NCBI GenBank assembly: GCA_973895155.1
Contig: OZ316895.1
Coordinates: 18,166,001 to 18,230,000, forward strand
Origin: Marsupella aquatica
Taxonomy: Eukaryota > Marchantiophyta
DNA: 64,000 nucleotides
Reading direction: 5' to 3'
The translations under genes were made by a program, and so were the position numbers. Below are positions 1-11,027 of the stretch, piece by piece. The notes beneath the pieces are model-generated. The model ran no database searches. It saw only the letters and a program-made list of their open reading frames with translations, and was not told the origin of the DNA. Every line of letters begins with the position of its first letter. Positions within the stretch are counted from its first letter, which is position 1.

Positions 1-1
1 G

Positions 2-850
2 ATGAAGATTTTTAGGAACTCTGATACTGGACAGTTGTGCTTGAATCAAGGCAAGTATGTCAGGAAGGTACTTGCACGATTCAACATGGAGGATTGTAAG
101 CCAGTAAGTATTCCTTTAGCTTCACATTTCAAATTATCATCGGCTTTCTCTCCTACGGATGTTGTGGAGAAAGGTTTGATGGCTAAGATTCCTTATGAGA
201 AGGCAGTAGGCAGTCTGATGTATTTGATGACTTGTACTAGGCCTGACTTGGCCCTAGCAATGGGCAAGGTTAGCAGATTCATGTCAAATCCAGGAAAGGT
301 ACATTGGGAAGCTGTGAAATGGATTCTCAGGTATCTGAAGGGAACACAGGACTATGGATTACTATTTGATGCCAGATCAGATAGAACATTGGTTGGCTAT
401 GTAAATTCTGACTATGGAGGTTGTCTAGATACAAGAAGATCTACAACTGGGTATGTATTTACTCTTGGAGGATGTATCAGTTGGAAATCTACCTTGCAAA
501 AGTGTATCTCTCAGTCTACTACAGAAGCAGAGTATGTTGCAGCAGCAGAAGCGACAAAGGAAGCAATTTGGTTGGATAGGTTGATCACGAAGATGGGTTT
601 AGAACATGACAAAATGTCTCTAAACTGTGATAGTCAGAGTGCTCTTCACTTGGCTGCTCACCAGGTTATGGATAGCAAGGTGAAGCACATTGATATCAGG
701 TACCATTTTATCAGGCAAGCAATGTCTGATAAAACTTTTGAGCTAGTCAAGATTAATGGAAAGCTCAATCTCGCTGATGCTTTTACCAAAGTGATTCCTT
801 TGGAGAGTTTCTCAAGACACCGTGCTACTTTGCAGGTTTTGCAGTTGTAG
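2..850 (+). mobile_element. Ty1/copia element 1: C-terminal reverse transcriptase and RNase H
   Basis: This is the 3' end of a copia pol polyprotein, entering the window from the left. The first part is the end of the reverse transcriptase (connection segment, TCTRPDLALAMGKVSRFM). The RNase H domain follows, with TTEAEYVAAAEA and CDSQSALHLA, the usual copia signatures. The frame is open to a TAG at 848-850. RNase H would degrade the RNA template during reverse transcription in the cytoplasmic particle. No internal stop is seen in this piece, so it is better preserved than the copia element to its right. A polypurine tract (AAGGGGAAG, about 1037-1045) and an LTR follow directly. Confidence 0.93.
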
Positions 851-1047
851 GGCAAGTAGAGTTACTTAGCAAGGTTGTGACTATTTGTATATGGATTACT
901 CATTCCAGTTTGGCTACGGCTTAGTTCTAGTTAACCCTTGTGGTTTTTAGGGGGAGACTTGTTTAGGTGATTGTCTAGAACTTCTTGCTGAGGATTCCAT
1001 ATGGTAGCAATTAGTCCAGTCCCAAAGACAAGAGTCAAGGGGAAGTT

Positions 1048-1341
1048 TGTTAGGTATTGCTCTTAGTCTTGTGACTCTTGAGCTAACCACACTTAGGCTA
1101 ACTCAGGTTAGTACTTAGCTAAGGTTAGCGGTAGTGCTGTTGTGTATATAGCCAGGGCTGGTGCTAGCCCCTGATGGATCTTCACTTCATTGTTGGAGTT
1201 GGGCAAGAGAGAAGTAAAGGTCTCTTGCTTTCCCGTGGACATAGCCTCGGTAATGAGGTGAACCACGTACTCGCTGTGTCGACTACTTTGTATCGTGTTC
1301 ATATGTGCATGGTGTCTCGGGATAGGGATTATCCCCGTCAC
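1048..1341 (+). repeat. 3' LTR of copia element 1
   Basis: The repeat starts TGTTAGGTATTGCTCTTAG directly after a polypurine tract. The LTR of the opposite-strand copia element starts almost the same way (TGTTAGGATTTACTCTTAG, read on the minus strand from 6541). It ends in CA at about 1340-1342. Immediately to its right, RNase H coding sequence of the other element begins on the minus strand (1341 onwards), so the right border is set to within a few bases. The 5' LTR of this element lies outside the window, so its target duplication cannot be checked. Confidence 0.8.
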
Positions 1342-2614
1342 ACCTGGTTCATAGCAAGGTGGAGTGCACTCTCACTATCACAATGAAGCTTCACATTCCC
1401 CTGTGGCAATCCCATCTCAATGATCAGTCTATCCAACCAAATCACTTCCTTTGCTGCTTCCGCTGTTGCAACATACTATGCTTCTGTAGTAGACTGAGCA
1501 ATACACTTCTACAAAGTAGACCTTCAACTTATGCATCCACCGCCAAGTGTGAACACATAACCTGTTGTTGACCTCGTCTGATCCAGATCCTGTGCATAGT
1601 CAGCATCTACATAGCCCGGCCATCAATGATCTAGCATTATCAGCATGTGCATAAAAAAATAGACCATGATCCACGATACCCTTCAAGTACCGAATAATCC
1701 ACTTCATTGTTTCCCAGTGTACCTTCCCTGGATTCAACATGTACCTGCTCACCTTGCCCATAGCCATGGCAAGATCAGGTCTAGTGCAAGTCATCAAATA
1801 CATGAGACTCCCCACTGCCTTGTCATAAGGAACCTTTGACATCAACCCCTTCTCTGTCTAATCCGTAGGATAGAAAGCTGATGACAACTTCAAATGTGGA
1901 GCCAACAGGGTACTTACTAGCTTGCTATCCCCAATGTTGAACCTTGTAATTACCTTCCTCGCATAATTGCTCTGCGTCAACCATAGCTTGCCAGCCTCCA
2001 AGTCACTAGTAATCTCCATACCCAAAATCCTATTAGCTGGCCCTAAATCTTTCATCTTAAACTTTGCACTAAGTAGTGCCTTGAGCTTAACAATCTCAGA
2101 CCTATCCTTGGCCGCAATAAGCATGTCATCCACATAAAGTACTAAAATAATGAACCCAAAAACAACATTCTTCATCGGTTTAAGATACACACAAGGGTCA
2201 AACACACTCCTATGAAAGCCTTGTGCATGAATCCAATCATCAAACCGCTTATTCCATTGTCTTGGTGACTGCTTCAACCCGTACAAGAATCTCAGCAATC
2301 TGCAAACTAAATTCTCTTGCCCTCTCTTCACAAAACCTAGCAGCTGTCTCATGAAGATCACCTCTTCCAAGGTGCCATAGAGGAAAGTTGCACGCAACAT
2401 CCATCTAATCTAGTAGTAGACCAAACATAACAACAAGCACACACAATAGCCGTATTGTAGAGTACTTAGCAACTGGTGAGAAGACCTCATTGTAATCCAT
2501 ATCTTTTTCTTGTGTGAATTCTTTGGCTACCATCCTAGCCTTGTAGACCTTCGATCTACCTCTTGTGGATTGATCCTTGTATATCCACTTGCTGTCCCTC
2601 AGACAGCTTGACAA
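1341..2614 (-). pseudogene. copia element 2 reverse transcriptase and RNase H, broken
   Basis: Frames at 2614-2405, 2400-1858 and 1845-1600 together give a copia reverse transcriptase: the entry region KARMVAKEFTQEKDMDYNEV, then YVDDM at the active site and TCTRPDLAMAMGKVSRYM near its end. RNase H follows to about 1341 (CDSESALHLAMNQV). Breaks lie near 2400, 1850 and 1600. The YVDD catalytic pair is intact, but the frame is not. The last RNase H helix and the 3' end are missing because of the nested insertion of element 1. Confidence 0.87.
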
Positions 2615-3232
2615 GCTCCCAAGTTTTATTGTCCTTCAGTGACTGCATTTCCGTTTGCATTGCTATGTCCACTCGTGCTTCTCTTTAGAAGCACTTGCCT
2701 CATGAAATGAAGAAGGTTCCCCTTCTTCCAAAATCAACGCATCACCCTCATCATCAGTAACAAAATTTTCCTCTTGCAACTGAGATGAATCAACCCACTG
2801 TCCATACCTTGGTGGAGCGCGTACAGTGCAGCCAACCAGATGTTCTTCTAGCCGGTGACTCCGGTTGATCTGTGTGTGTTGGTACAATTTGAAGCTCAGC
2901 AACATCCACTTGTTGCTCACCAGCATCAACAAACTCCTCTGGTTCCTCTGGCGTAGGAACCAACTCCATAATTGGAGCAACTCCTTCTCTCCGGTCATGC
3001 ACCTCATGACCAATCTCCCCCTCAACGAGATTTGAGATAGGAAATTTTCCTTTGTCAGTACGGGAGACCTGAGTATTCTCCCCCTCCTTCAATAATCTAG
3101 ATTCATGAAGGAAACATCCCTACTGACAACTAGCTTACAAGCAATAGGATCCCATAGCCTATAGGCCTTCACACCACTCTGCTACCCAAGAAAAACACAT
3201 TTCTTGGAGGTAGGATCTAACTTGGTCCTATT

Positions 3233-3685
3233 CTACTTTGGTGTGAGAGCATATGCATCACTTCCAAAAACTACCAAGCCATGATAGTCTGCTTGCCGCT
3301 TATAGCGCATCTCAAACGGCGTTTTGAAACTAATAGCACTAGAAGGAGAAAGATTTATTAAATAAACTGCGGCATTGACAGCTTTTGCCCAAAATTCCTG
3401 TGGTAAACCTAATTGGCTCAACATACTTCGTGACCGCTCCAATAGTGTCTGATTGAGCCTCTCAACGACACCATTTTACTGTGGAGTATAAATTGTGGTG
3501 AGATGGTGAGTTATCCCCTGTTCTGAACAGTACTCTTCAAATCCCACTAAAGTGTACTCCCCGCCGTTGTCTGACCTCAGACTCTTCACCCCTGTATGCA
3601 AATCAGAAATGATATCATTCTTTCGCAAGATAGCCAAACCCTTCTCACTCATGTGGCCTAGTCGTGAATGCCACAATTGAGTCAT
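3233..3685 (-). pseudogene. copia element 2 integrase, internally deleted
   Basis: The minus frame at 3685-3476 starts with the pre-integrase histidines (WHSRLGHMSEKGL). It passes within about 20 residues into LRSDNGGEY, which contains the second catalytic aspartate. In full-length copia integrases more than 100 residues separate these, so the two cysteines of the HHCC finger and the first catalytic aspartate appear deleted. The frame at 3442-3233 carries the later core (LPQEFWAKAVNAAVYLINLS). The 2663-3092 stretch on the same strand is the low-complexity linker before reverse transcriptase. Confidence 0.8.
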
Positions 3686-3752
3686 CTCCTTGTGAGACTT
3701 GGTTATATTGTCCTCTCCACATACAAATTCTTCTGTCTACTCCCCTTCAAAA

Positions 3753-4094
3753 TCACTGTCTTTCTCGACCTACTTGAAGTTCACCATCAATAATGCTCCA
3801 TTGATGACCATTTGAATCCAATACACTTAGTGAAATCAAATTCTTATGCATGCCAGGTACATACTTGACTCCAAATATTGTGCGCATAGTGCCATCAGAC
3901 ATTTGAATTTTCACATACCCAATGCCCTCAATTTGACAAGAGTGATCATTTCCCATCAGAACTGAACCGTTTGAAATAGAGTAAGAATTGAAAAACTCAC
4001 GAATGTAACAAATGTGAAAAGAGCAAGCACAATCAAGAATCCACACATCATCTGCTCTCCTAGATGACGTGCACAAGGATACCCTTGGCTTCAT
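3753..4094 (-). pseudogene. copia element 2 aspartic protease with altered active site
   Basis: The translation contains WILDCACSFHIC, where copia proteases have WILDSG(C/A)(S/T)xH. The flap and downstream part (VLMGNDHSCQIEGIG, then VKYVPGMHKNLISLSVLDSNG) match the family. The catalytic D is kept, but the following SG is CA, so cleavage activity is doubtful. It lies between the gag zinc knuckle and the integrase, the normal copia order. Confidence 0.8.
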
Positions 4095-4170
4095 AACACA
4101 TACTCATCATTGAGAAAATCAGCGTCTCCATCAACCCTAGCCACATTTGCCGATGAAGATTTAGCTGCCT

Positions 4171-4497
4171 CTTGGGGGGGGTCACTTCCACGGAAATGGC
4201 ACATCATGTGCGACAAAGTATAGGCCCATTTAAATGGGTGTGGCGGAAGACTTCCAAAGTTTGGTGGAAGAACACATAGGGTATGTTTTATTGACCGGTT
4301 GACTTTAAAGAACACATAGGCCTATTTAATTGTAAAAAATACTTTCTTTAAAGTTTTTAGGAGTTTTTTTAGTAAAAAATGACAAATTTAAAGAAAGAAA
4401 GGGTTTTGCAAAAAACAAATTCACTTATAAGTTAGGGGGGTCAAACTCTAAAACATCACACGTGATGTATGGCCCTCCATATAGTGGCCCCCCCAAG
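4171..4497. mobile_element. hAT-like MITE with 8-bp target duplication
   Basis: Terminal inverted repeats begin CTTGGGGGGG at both ends and stay similar for about 45 bases (left TCACTTCCACGGAAATGGCA; right, reverse-complemented, CCACTATATGGAGGGCCATA). The element is 327 bp, has no coding capacity, and is flanked by perfect direct repeats AGCTGCCT at 4163-4170 and 4498-4505. An 8-bp duplication is typical of hAT superfamily transposons. Its removal with one duplication copy would put the gag frame on its two sides back in register, which supports the borders. The autonomous partner is not in the window. Confidence 0.85.
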
Positions 4498-5415
4498 AGC
4501 TGCCTTTCCCTTACAGTCTTGCTTGAAGTGTCCAACCTTGTTGCACTCCCAACATGTCACCTGCCTCCTCTCCGGGGACTTGCGTCTGGACTTAGATCTG
4601 GATTTAGATCTAAATTAGGTTTTACGATCCCTAGTTGGCGGGCCAGTTGGTCGCTGCATACTCCTTCCACGGTTAACATTGAGAGCAGCACCAGATGATG
4701 AAAGCTATGACGTGATCTGCATCTTCTGTTGAAGTTCATCAGTAAGCAGAGAACTCACCACCTCATTGTATGAGATGGTATTCTTATCACGATGCAACAA
4801 CACTTATGATAAGGACTGGTAAGATGGAGGCAATGAACTGAGAAGCTGTAGAGCCTTCTTCTCATCATTCAATTCCTCCCCAGGGTTTTCCAAGTCAACG
4901 ACCATGTCGTTGAAAGCATCCACATGGTCCTGCAACTTTGTACCGGTTTCCTTCATCCTGAAACTCATAAGTTTGTAGAAAGTGTAGAGCCGATTTGACA
5001 ACTTACTCCATGCGATGATACTTGTTCTGCAACTCCGCAAAGTAATAAGGACATACAATCCTTATGTGCACCCAATTGCTTGATGATGGGAGGCATGAGA
5101 TAGAGTGTAACACACCACACTCCCTGCTCTTGCATTGTCCCATTGTTTTTCATCAACATCGCCTTCACAAGAGCTCAGCAGTTGGCCCATCCCCAAAGCA
5201 TAGAGCACTCCCTTCACCTGCTTCTCCCAAAGCAAGTAGTCAGAGCGCCCATCATACTTTGAGACTTCATACTTGGGTCCCCCAAGCTTGAATGTACCCA
5301 TCTTCTTCTTTGGCACTATCGTGAGCTCCAGTAGTAGAACTGCTTCCTCCACCACACGCCGCACCGGTGATGGTACCGGCGTCACGTGTTCTTCCTCTTG
5401 CTCCTCTCTCTCCAC
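4498..5415 (-). pseudogene. copia element 2 gag with zinc knuckle
   Basis: The frame at 5415-5062 begins near the gag start and reads FKLGGPKYEVSKYDG then DYLLWEKQVKGVLY, typical of copia gag N termini. A further stretch at 5058-4804 gives YKLMSFRMKETGTKLQDHV and LLSSLPPSYQSL. Near 4560-4500 a CCHC zinc knuckle is readable (CWECNKVGHFKQDC). Just downstream the frame is cut by a MITE whose target duplication overlaps it. The frame is also broken near 5060. The 5416-6181 stretch to its right is the untranslated leader and shows no other gene. Confidence 0.82.
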
Positions 5416-5489
5416 CTCAAACCGTCATGGTGATCCTCGTGCTTCAAGTTTCACGTCTTCAAAAATCTCCTCTGAATCACTCATATGAC

Positions 5490-5610
5490 GTGTTCCACGT
5501 CTCAAAAATGTGTTCCACGTCTAAAAAAAAATGATGGAGACATGGAACACCTCCATCACTTCCATCAAAAAGGTGTTCCACGTCTCAAAAAGGTGTTCCA
5601 CGTTGCAGAG
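5490..5610. repeat. tandem GTGTTCCACGTCTCAAAAA repeats
   Basis: About five variable copies of a roughly 19-base unit (GTGTTCCACGTCTCAAAAA and shortened forms) lie in the untranslated leader of copia element 2, between the gag start and the primer-binding site. Confidence 0.75.
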
Positions 5611-6181
5611 AAAAAACTTCCATCACATCGCCTTCACTTTGTGCCAAGTGCCAATCCCAGACTCAAAATGATCACTTCGCCACCCGCTTTGCCACAATCT
5701 CAATGTTGAGCCTTAGAAATTTGCGTTTCTCCCTCCGAGTCGGACGTCACAATGAGAAACTCGGTTCAGATGGGAACAAGCTACATAGCATGTGAAAAAA
5801 TTTGAACGCATCTTTCAATTGCCATGACGCACTCGGTAACACTTGGTAGCAACTCAGCTACTAAAATGACCAGCTTGCTTCAATCTTCAACTTGAGCTAT
5901 AACATGCGACGCCTCCCGCATCGCACAACTCAAACCGAACTTGCAAACACAAACTCTGGTCTCTCCCCCAAAAAACCGTCAAACATGAGAAACTTCTAAA
6001 CAACGCAAACTTAGATTCCTCCGCACCACGGATACCAACCAGTGAGTTCTATACACCGATAGAAAGCCCTCTCACTAATCTATCCGCTTAGCCATACACA
6101 TTCAAGTTTCATGCGACAAAACTCTGAATGCAACACCGCTAGAGAAACCGTCACAAAATAACCTCATCACCTCCCAGGCAT

Positions 6182-6193
6182 GCTCTGATACCA
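6182..6193 (-). other. primer-binding site of copia element 2
   Basis: On the minus strand this reads TGGTATCAGAGC, the standard copia primer-binding site complementary to the 3' part of initiator methionine tRNA. It lies two bases from the end of the LTR at 6196-6541 and so fixes both the orientation and the LTR inner border. Confidence 0.92.
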
Positions 6194-6195
6194 AT

Positions 6196-6541
6196 TGTTG
6201 AGCATAGATGACAATTGCAACAGCAAGCCCATGAACTATCCAACACACAAGAGTTGACACAGAGAGATACGTGGTTCACCTCCACATGAGGCTACGTCCA
6301 TGAGAACACACAAGAGCTTTACTGCACTCTAGGCCGACCGACCATACCAAGATCCACAACACAAGCTCTCCCTCTCTCAACCAGCTCCGCAATAACAAGC
6401 CTAAGTTCCGGCCCCCTCTCCAAGCAAACACCGCTTGGTTATAGAGTGTGCACAGCATGACTAACCTAACCAAGTCTGCGACTAAGGTTAGCCTTAACTA
6501 CGGTACAATTGTAACTCTAGACCTAAGAGTAAATCCTAACA
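6196..6541 (-). repeat. 5' LTR of copia element 2
   Basis: The repeat is 346 bp with TG...CA ends. The minus-strand start TGTTAGGATTTACTCTTAG resembles the LTR at 1048. A shared block (GGTGAACCACGTA, near 6267-6279 here on the minus strand and near 1258-1270 there) shows the two elements belong to related families. The flank after the LTR is GACCT (6542-6546); the matching copy should be left of the window. Confidence 0.88.
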
Positions 6542-7537
6542 GACCTCAGGGGTTGATCAAGTAATAAGTTTCATTTTAGGGGTTGATCAAGCAAATACCT
6601 CTAGGACCCCAATTGAAAATATTTTACTCAACCAGACCCTAAAGCTGAAATCACTTGGTAGGACTCCAAAAATAGGTTTCAAAGGGAAAACCCTATAGAG
6701 CTGGGTGACAAGGACTTAGGGAGGTGAGAAGGGCGATGTGGGGGAGGGCGAGGGCTAGGGAGAGAGAGGGAAGTATGGCCCAGGCTCTCCCATCATTTCT
6801 TCAAAGGAAACATTGGAGACTCCTGTGTATATTGTAGTGCAAACCAACAAAAACTCCCCACAGGGAGACCAGATCCCAAAGGCAAAGCTACCCAATAAAG
6901 GGGAAGGGAAAAAGTTCCAAAGTAGACCCAAGAGGCTCAAAGTTTTTTCAGCGACTCAGATTTTCCAATCATCTGAGTCTCTATTGGGGAAGCTCCCATC
7001 TATTTTCCAAGGCTGGGAGAAGAAATTTAGAATGTAATTTGTTTGAGTATCAGTGAGGGCAGGGGAGGAGAGTAGTTGCTACTAGCCTTGTCAGCAGAGA
7101 TTTGAATGGACAAGGAGTTAGCTGCCACAGGATACATCCCGTACTCAGGTCATAGGCAAAACATAGAATTGTTGGGTAGATGAGGTTCATCGTAATTTTT
7201 TTAGATATGTGTGTTGGGCTGAGATATTTTGTGGAAATGGTGACATGTCATCAGATACCCGTTTAAGTGTCTCAATGCAATTTTCAGTTCCAATTTTGAA
7301 ATAAAAAACAGCCCATTTTATTTTGATCAACTTGAAGTTTTATTACACTGGAAAATTAATGCAATGACTGTATTTAGTGGATGTAATGTGGTTTATCTCA
7401 ACCACTAATTATGGGTGAAATGATCCCTTGTTTCTCATGCTATCTCATCTGCAATGCTAAGAAAATAATCATTTGGGAAATAATCCTTCCAGAAACAATG
7501 TAACTTTCTGTGAAGACAAAGATGCTAGGAATACTAG
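6542..7537. other. no gene seen
   Basis: I see no coding sequence, RNA gene or repeat I can name here. The short open frames lack recognisable domains or splice-consistent structure. Confidence 0.5.
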
Positions 7538-7549
7538 TCATCTAGTTTT

Positions 7550-7883
7550 TTTTGTTTTTGTCTTGAACTAAAATGGGGAAGAACACTTACTAGTCTCTCT
7601 CCACCCCAATAGTGACACTTTCTTTGTAGGGAACCCATATGAGGGTGAGCCCCTATGGATCCGACAGGACCTGCACCAGTAGGGACAGAGGATTAAAGCA
7701 GGGCCACAAAGTGGACAACCAGGTGCCGAGTAGATAATCAGAACTCCCATCCACTACTCACAAACCCCATCTCACCCACACACTTATACCTTCCACACCC
7801 CTGTGTGTGGAGGGGAGATTGAATCTGGGACCTCTCGGTTCCAGGCTCATCCCCTAGCCAATTCACCTAAGCCTTTTGGTTCC
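7550..7883 (-). mobile_element. tRNA-derived SINE
   Basis: On the minus strand the element starts GGAACCAAAAGGCTTAGG. It has an A-box-like TTGGCTAGGGGATGAGCC and, about 25 bases on, a B-box-like CCAGATTCAATCTCC, spaced as in a tRNA-derived RNA polymerase III promoter. It ends in an A-rich tail. Direct repeats TCATCTAGTTTT flank it at 7538-7549 and 7884-7895, a 12-bp target duplication of the kind left by LINE-mediated integration. Its total length of 334 bp is normal for a plant SINE. Confidence 0.85.
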
Positions 7884-8063
7884 TCATCTAGTTTTACTAA
7901 GTTAAATTCTGTGTGAGTTCTCTAGATCTATGGATCACCATTTAGATTCTGGATAGTAATGTCTGTGGTCAAATCTCCCTAGATTTAAGGATCTCCATTA
8001 GATTATGACTAGGGTCTGTGGCTACATGGAAACTGGCTAATGGAACAGAAAAAACATACCAAG

Positions 8064-8505
8064 AGGACGTCTCAAAGTTTGGCCTTAACAAGATAAAGCC
8101 CTCCCATAACTCAAGTATTTTGAGAACTCCTGTAAAAGTTATGGGAGCCGAACTTCGGCTACCATAAGGAAAGCCCGCGGGCTCAACACTTAACCCGTAA
8201 CTTTCCAGCAACTTTAGGCGGAAATCCGGGACTCCGGAACTCTGGAAAGCCGCAACTGAAGACACGTGGAAATTGCTCATGATGTGGTGATTGCTGCTGC
8301 ATTTGAGGCAGCGGCTGATCAAGAATTGAGGAAAAAATAATATATGGTACGAGACATGTGAGGCCATAACTCCTGCCTTATGAGCGGGTCAATGTTACCT
8401 CCCCTCATTTTTTAAATTCTATAACTGGGTCCCATAACTTGAATTATGGAATATATCACAAATCTGTAACTTTCACTAATGACTCAGCTTTGAGACGCCC
8501 TAATT
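8064..8505. repeat. foldback element, MITE-like
   Basis: The ends form an inverted repeat (GGACGTCTCAAAG on the left; CTTTGAGACGCCC on the right). Inside, a further pair of short inverted segments contains CATAAGG and CCTTATG. No clear target duplication is visible. The TTTTTTAAATTCTATAACTGGGTCC stretch near 8410 recurs with few changes near 55718, so part of this sequence is a dispersed repeat. Confidence 0.5.
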
Positions 8506-8762
8506 ATGACCTAAGTGGTCAAGACATAAGCCTTCAGCAAATTTTAGCCACTAAAAATTAATTGTATGTGAGGTGTTCCTAATCTACATCCAGAGTTTAG
8601 GGCAATATTCAAGGGGCTTGCACTCATTCTTCACTTTTGTTTGTGCTTTAAATGAGTTTGGCCTTTTCTAGAAAACTAGTCCAATGCCCTGTTGATAGTA
8701 AGTGATGTTGTGCAACATGTTGTCAAGCATAAGTGAAATAGACAGGCAATGAAACACTACAG

Positions 8763-8832
8763 AGAATTTGTGAGCCAGTCTGGCAAGTGAATTTCAAAGA
8801 ATTTGTGAGCCAGTCTGGCAAGTGAATTTCAA
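8763..8832. repeat. 35-bp direct tandem duplication
   Basis: Two adjacent copies of AGAATTTGTGAGCCAGTCTG and the next 15 bases lie head to tail, nearly identical. Confidence 0.85.
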
Positions 8833-9355
8833 TGAATGTGTGAGTTGTGGGAGAGAGATCTCATCTCATCTCATGATAAGTGAAAAATGTTGTCATAATC
8901 AAACACCCAGAATTTGTTACAACCAACTCTTAAGTTTTGGTTAACACCTCTTAGGCTAATCGGCATTACGATGTTAATGGTGATTAGCCGCAACTCTAGT
9001 TCCTAGCATATGGGGGAGCAAACTAGGTGCTAGGTGAAGCATCTTGGAGGCTTCATTGTCTCAAAGGTACAAGCTCTCAGAGTTTTGTACACTTGGAGGC
9101 GGTGTCATTGTCTCAAGCCGCTCTGGACTGAGAATTACTTTGCTACCTAGCTTCAGAATATACTTACGGAATAAATTGAGAGGACTTCCCCAAACTTTCT
9201 GATGACCCTCATCCAACCAATCCGATGTAATCGATTGACAGCAATTTATGAAAAAGTGAGAGAGGATTGGGGGGTAACTCCTGCCCATCCTAATATACTT
9301 GAGCCAGACATAGAAAACAAGCTCCAACCAATAAATGTTCTTCCACACATTACAT

Positions 9356-9521
9356 CAGGGGTTCACAAACTATTTTTTGGGGGGTGGGGGAGAAGCAAAA
9401 GGAGTGAGTTAATTTTTTGTCTGACCAACACCAAGGCGCAGGGGTTCACAAACTAATTTTTGTTGCGGTGGGGGAGAAGCAAAAGGAGTGAGTTAATGTT
9501 TCTTCTGACCAACACCAAGGC
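9356..9521. repeat. 83-bp direct tandem duplication
   Basis: Two copies start CAGGGGTTCACAAACTA (9356 and 9439) and end in TGACCAACACCAAGGC. They differ by several substitutions and small indels, so the duplication is not recent. Confidence 0.8.
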
Positions 9522-10010
9522 CTCAACCCTTCCTATCCCTTTTGGGTCTTCCATGCCCATCTTTCTCTCTGTGAACGTGTACGTCCACAACCACAACATT
9601 GTACAACTAGAACACAACCTCAACTACCACACGGTAGCAATTAATTATCATATGGCCTCATGGCTTCTTTTGTTTGTCTTGTAGTGATATAGGTAATGCA
9701 TTTAATTTATTTTATGATAAAAAAATAGATACATGTAAAGTATATGCCAAGAGTGAGTGACATAACACACAAAACAGTAAATATATATGCAAAGAAAAGT
9801 ACAAAGATACTAAAAATTTGTGCACATAGTGTACGGATTTTCACTCGCTTCTAGGTCATGAGCGTAAACTCAATTAAAGCCATAAATGTTGTAAAGGAAA
9901 CCATGAGGGAACTTAGTACACCAGATATGCACATTATTCAAATTCACTTTCATGAGAAAAAAAAGAAGTCACTAAGGAGTGATTTAAAATGAAAGATTAA
10001 GCATTTATTT

Positions 10011-10534
10011 GGGGAGCCAAATACATTCAAAATATTCTAAGTTCACTAAAATTAAAAGGGGTTTAAAAGTTAATTCAAAATAAATTTAATATAAATTATT
10101 CACCTTGTTAAAGCACATTAAAATCAAAATAGTGAACACAAAATATGAATAAGACAAAATTTAAAAAGTGTATTCATCATATAAAAATAGTGGACACAAA
10201 AACTGAATAAGACAAAATTTGAAAAGTGCATTCACCATATAAAAATAGTGGATACAAAATCTGAACACAAAATCTGAATAAGACAAAATTTAAAAAGTGT
10301 ATTCACCATATAAAAATAGTGGACACAAAAATTAAATAAGACAAAATTTGAAACTCTATGTTGAATCCATGGTGAATCCACCTTTCACAGGTTGTCTTAT
10401 TCAGAGTTTTGGTGTCACATATTTTTATTTCAATGTGCCTTATCAAGGGGCAATATATATATATATATATAATATATATATGACCCCTTTAATTCTAGAA
10501 TTCTAGAGTATTTTGAATTTATTTTGGCAGCCCC
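10011..10534. mobile_element. PIF/Harbinger-like MITE with internal minisatellite
   Basis: The inverted ends are GGGGAGCCAAATACATTCAA and, on the opposite strand from 10534, GGGGCTGCCAAAATAAATTC; similarity runs about 50 bases. Both ends touch TTT, a possible 3-bp target duplication, and GGG-rich ends with a 3-bp duplication suggest PIF/Harbinger. Inside are about four copies of a roughly 58-bp unit (10122-10352, core GAATAAGACAAAATTT) and an inverted partial copy at 10390-10430, then an AT dinucleotide run at 10452-10480. Confidence 0.6.
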
Positions 10535-11027
10535 TTTTTAAATTTTGATGTTTGTGATTTATCAGAAAGAAAGGCTACACCACTTGAACAAAGTATTCTC
10601 ATGAGTGAGAGAAATGGTTCTGATTGTGTCTTAAGTTCCCCTTATGTTTTTCTTTCCTAAGTTTATGATTTTTATTGGAATGGGTGTCATTCATGAGGAT
10701 ATTGAAATTAAGTGCAAACATTATAGTATCCTTGATTGTACTTTTCATTGGTCAATGTGCACCAATATTTCTAGTTATGTTTTCATATTTTATTTACTTT
10801 CAAAGCACTACAAGACAAAAACTCAAGCATGTTCTAGTGTAGGATGAACATGCTATATCACCATATAGGAGTTTCAATGGATAACATGGCCAAAACCACA
10901 ACACAAACAATTACACTTGTGCAAGGCATTAAATTAGTTCAAACATATCCATGTGTAGAAAGTATACTTATTGAGCAACTGTTCGATGATCAGACATCTT
11001 CCTCTACGTAAATCCTGTCAGGAGAAG

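Larger units (their letters stand above)
1341..6541 (-). mobile_element. Ty1/copia element 2, decayed and interrupted
   Basis: This is a minus-strand copia element. Reading right to left it has a 5' LTR (6541-6196), a primer-binding site (6193-6182), a leader, gag with a zinc knuckle, protease, a partly deleted integrase, reverse transcriptase, and RNase H. The RNase H ends abruptly at about 1341, where the LTR of element 1 begins, so element 1 sits inside element 2 and the rest of element 2 lies beyond the left edge. The coding frame is broken by several stops and frame changes and by a MITE at 4171-4497. It cannot be autonomous. Confidence 0.88.
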
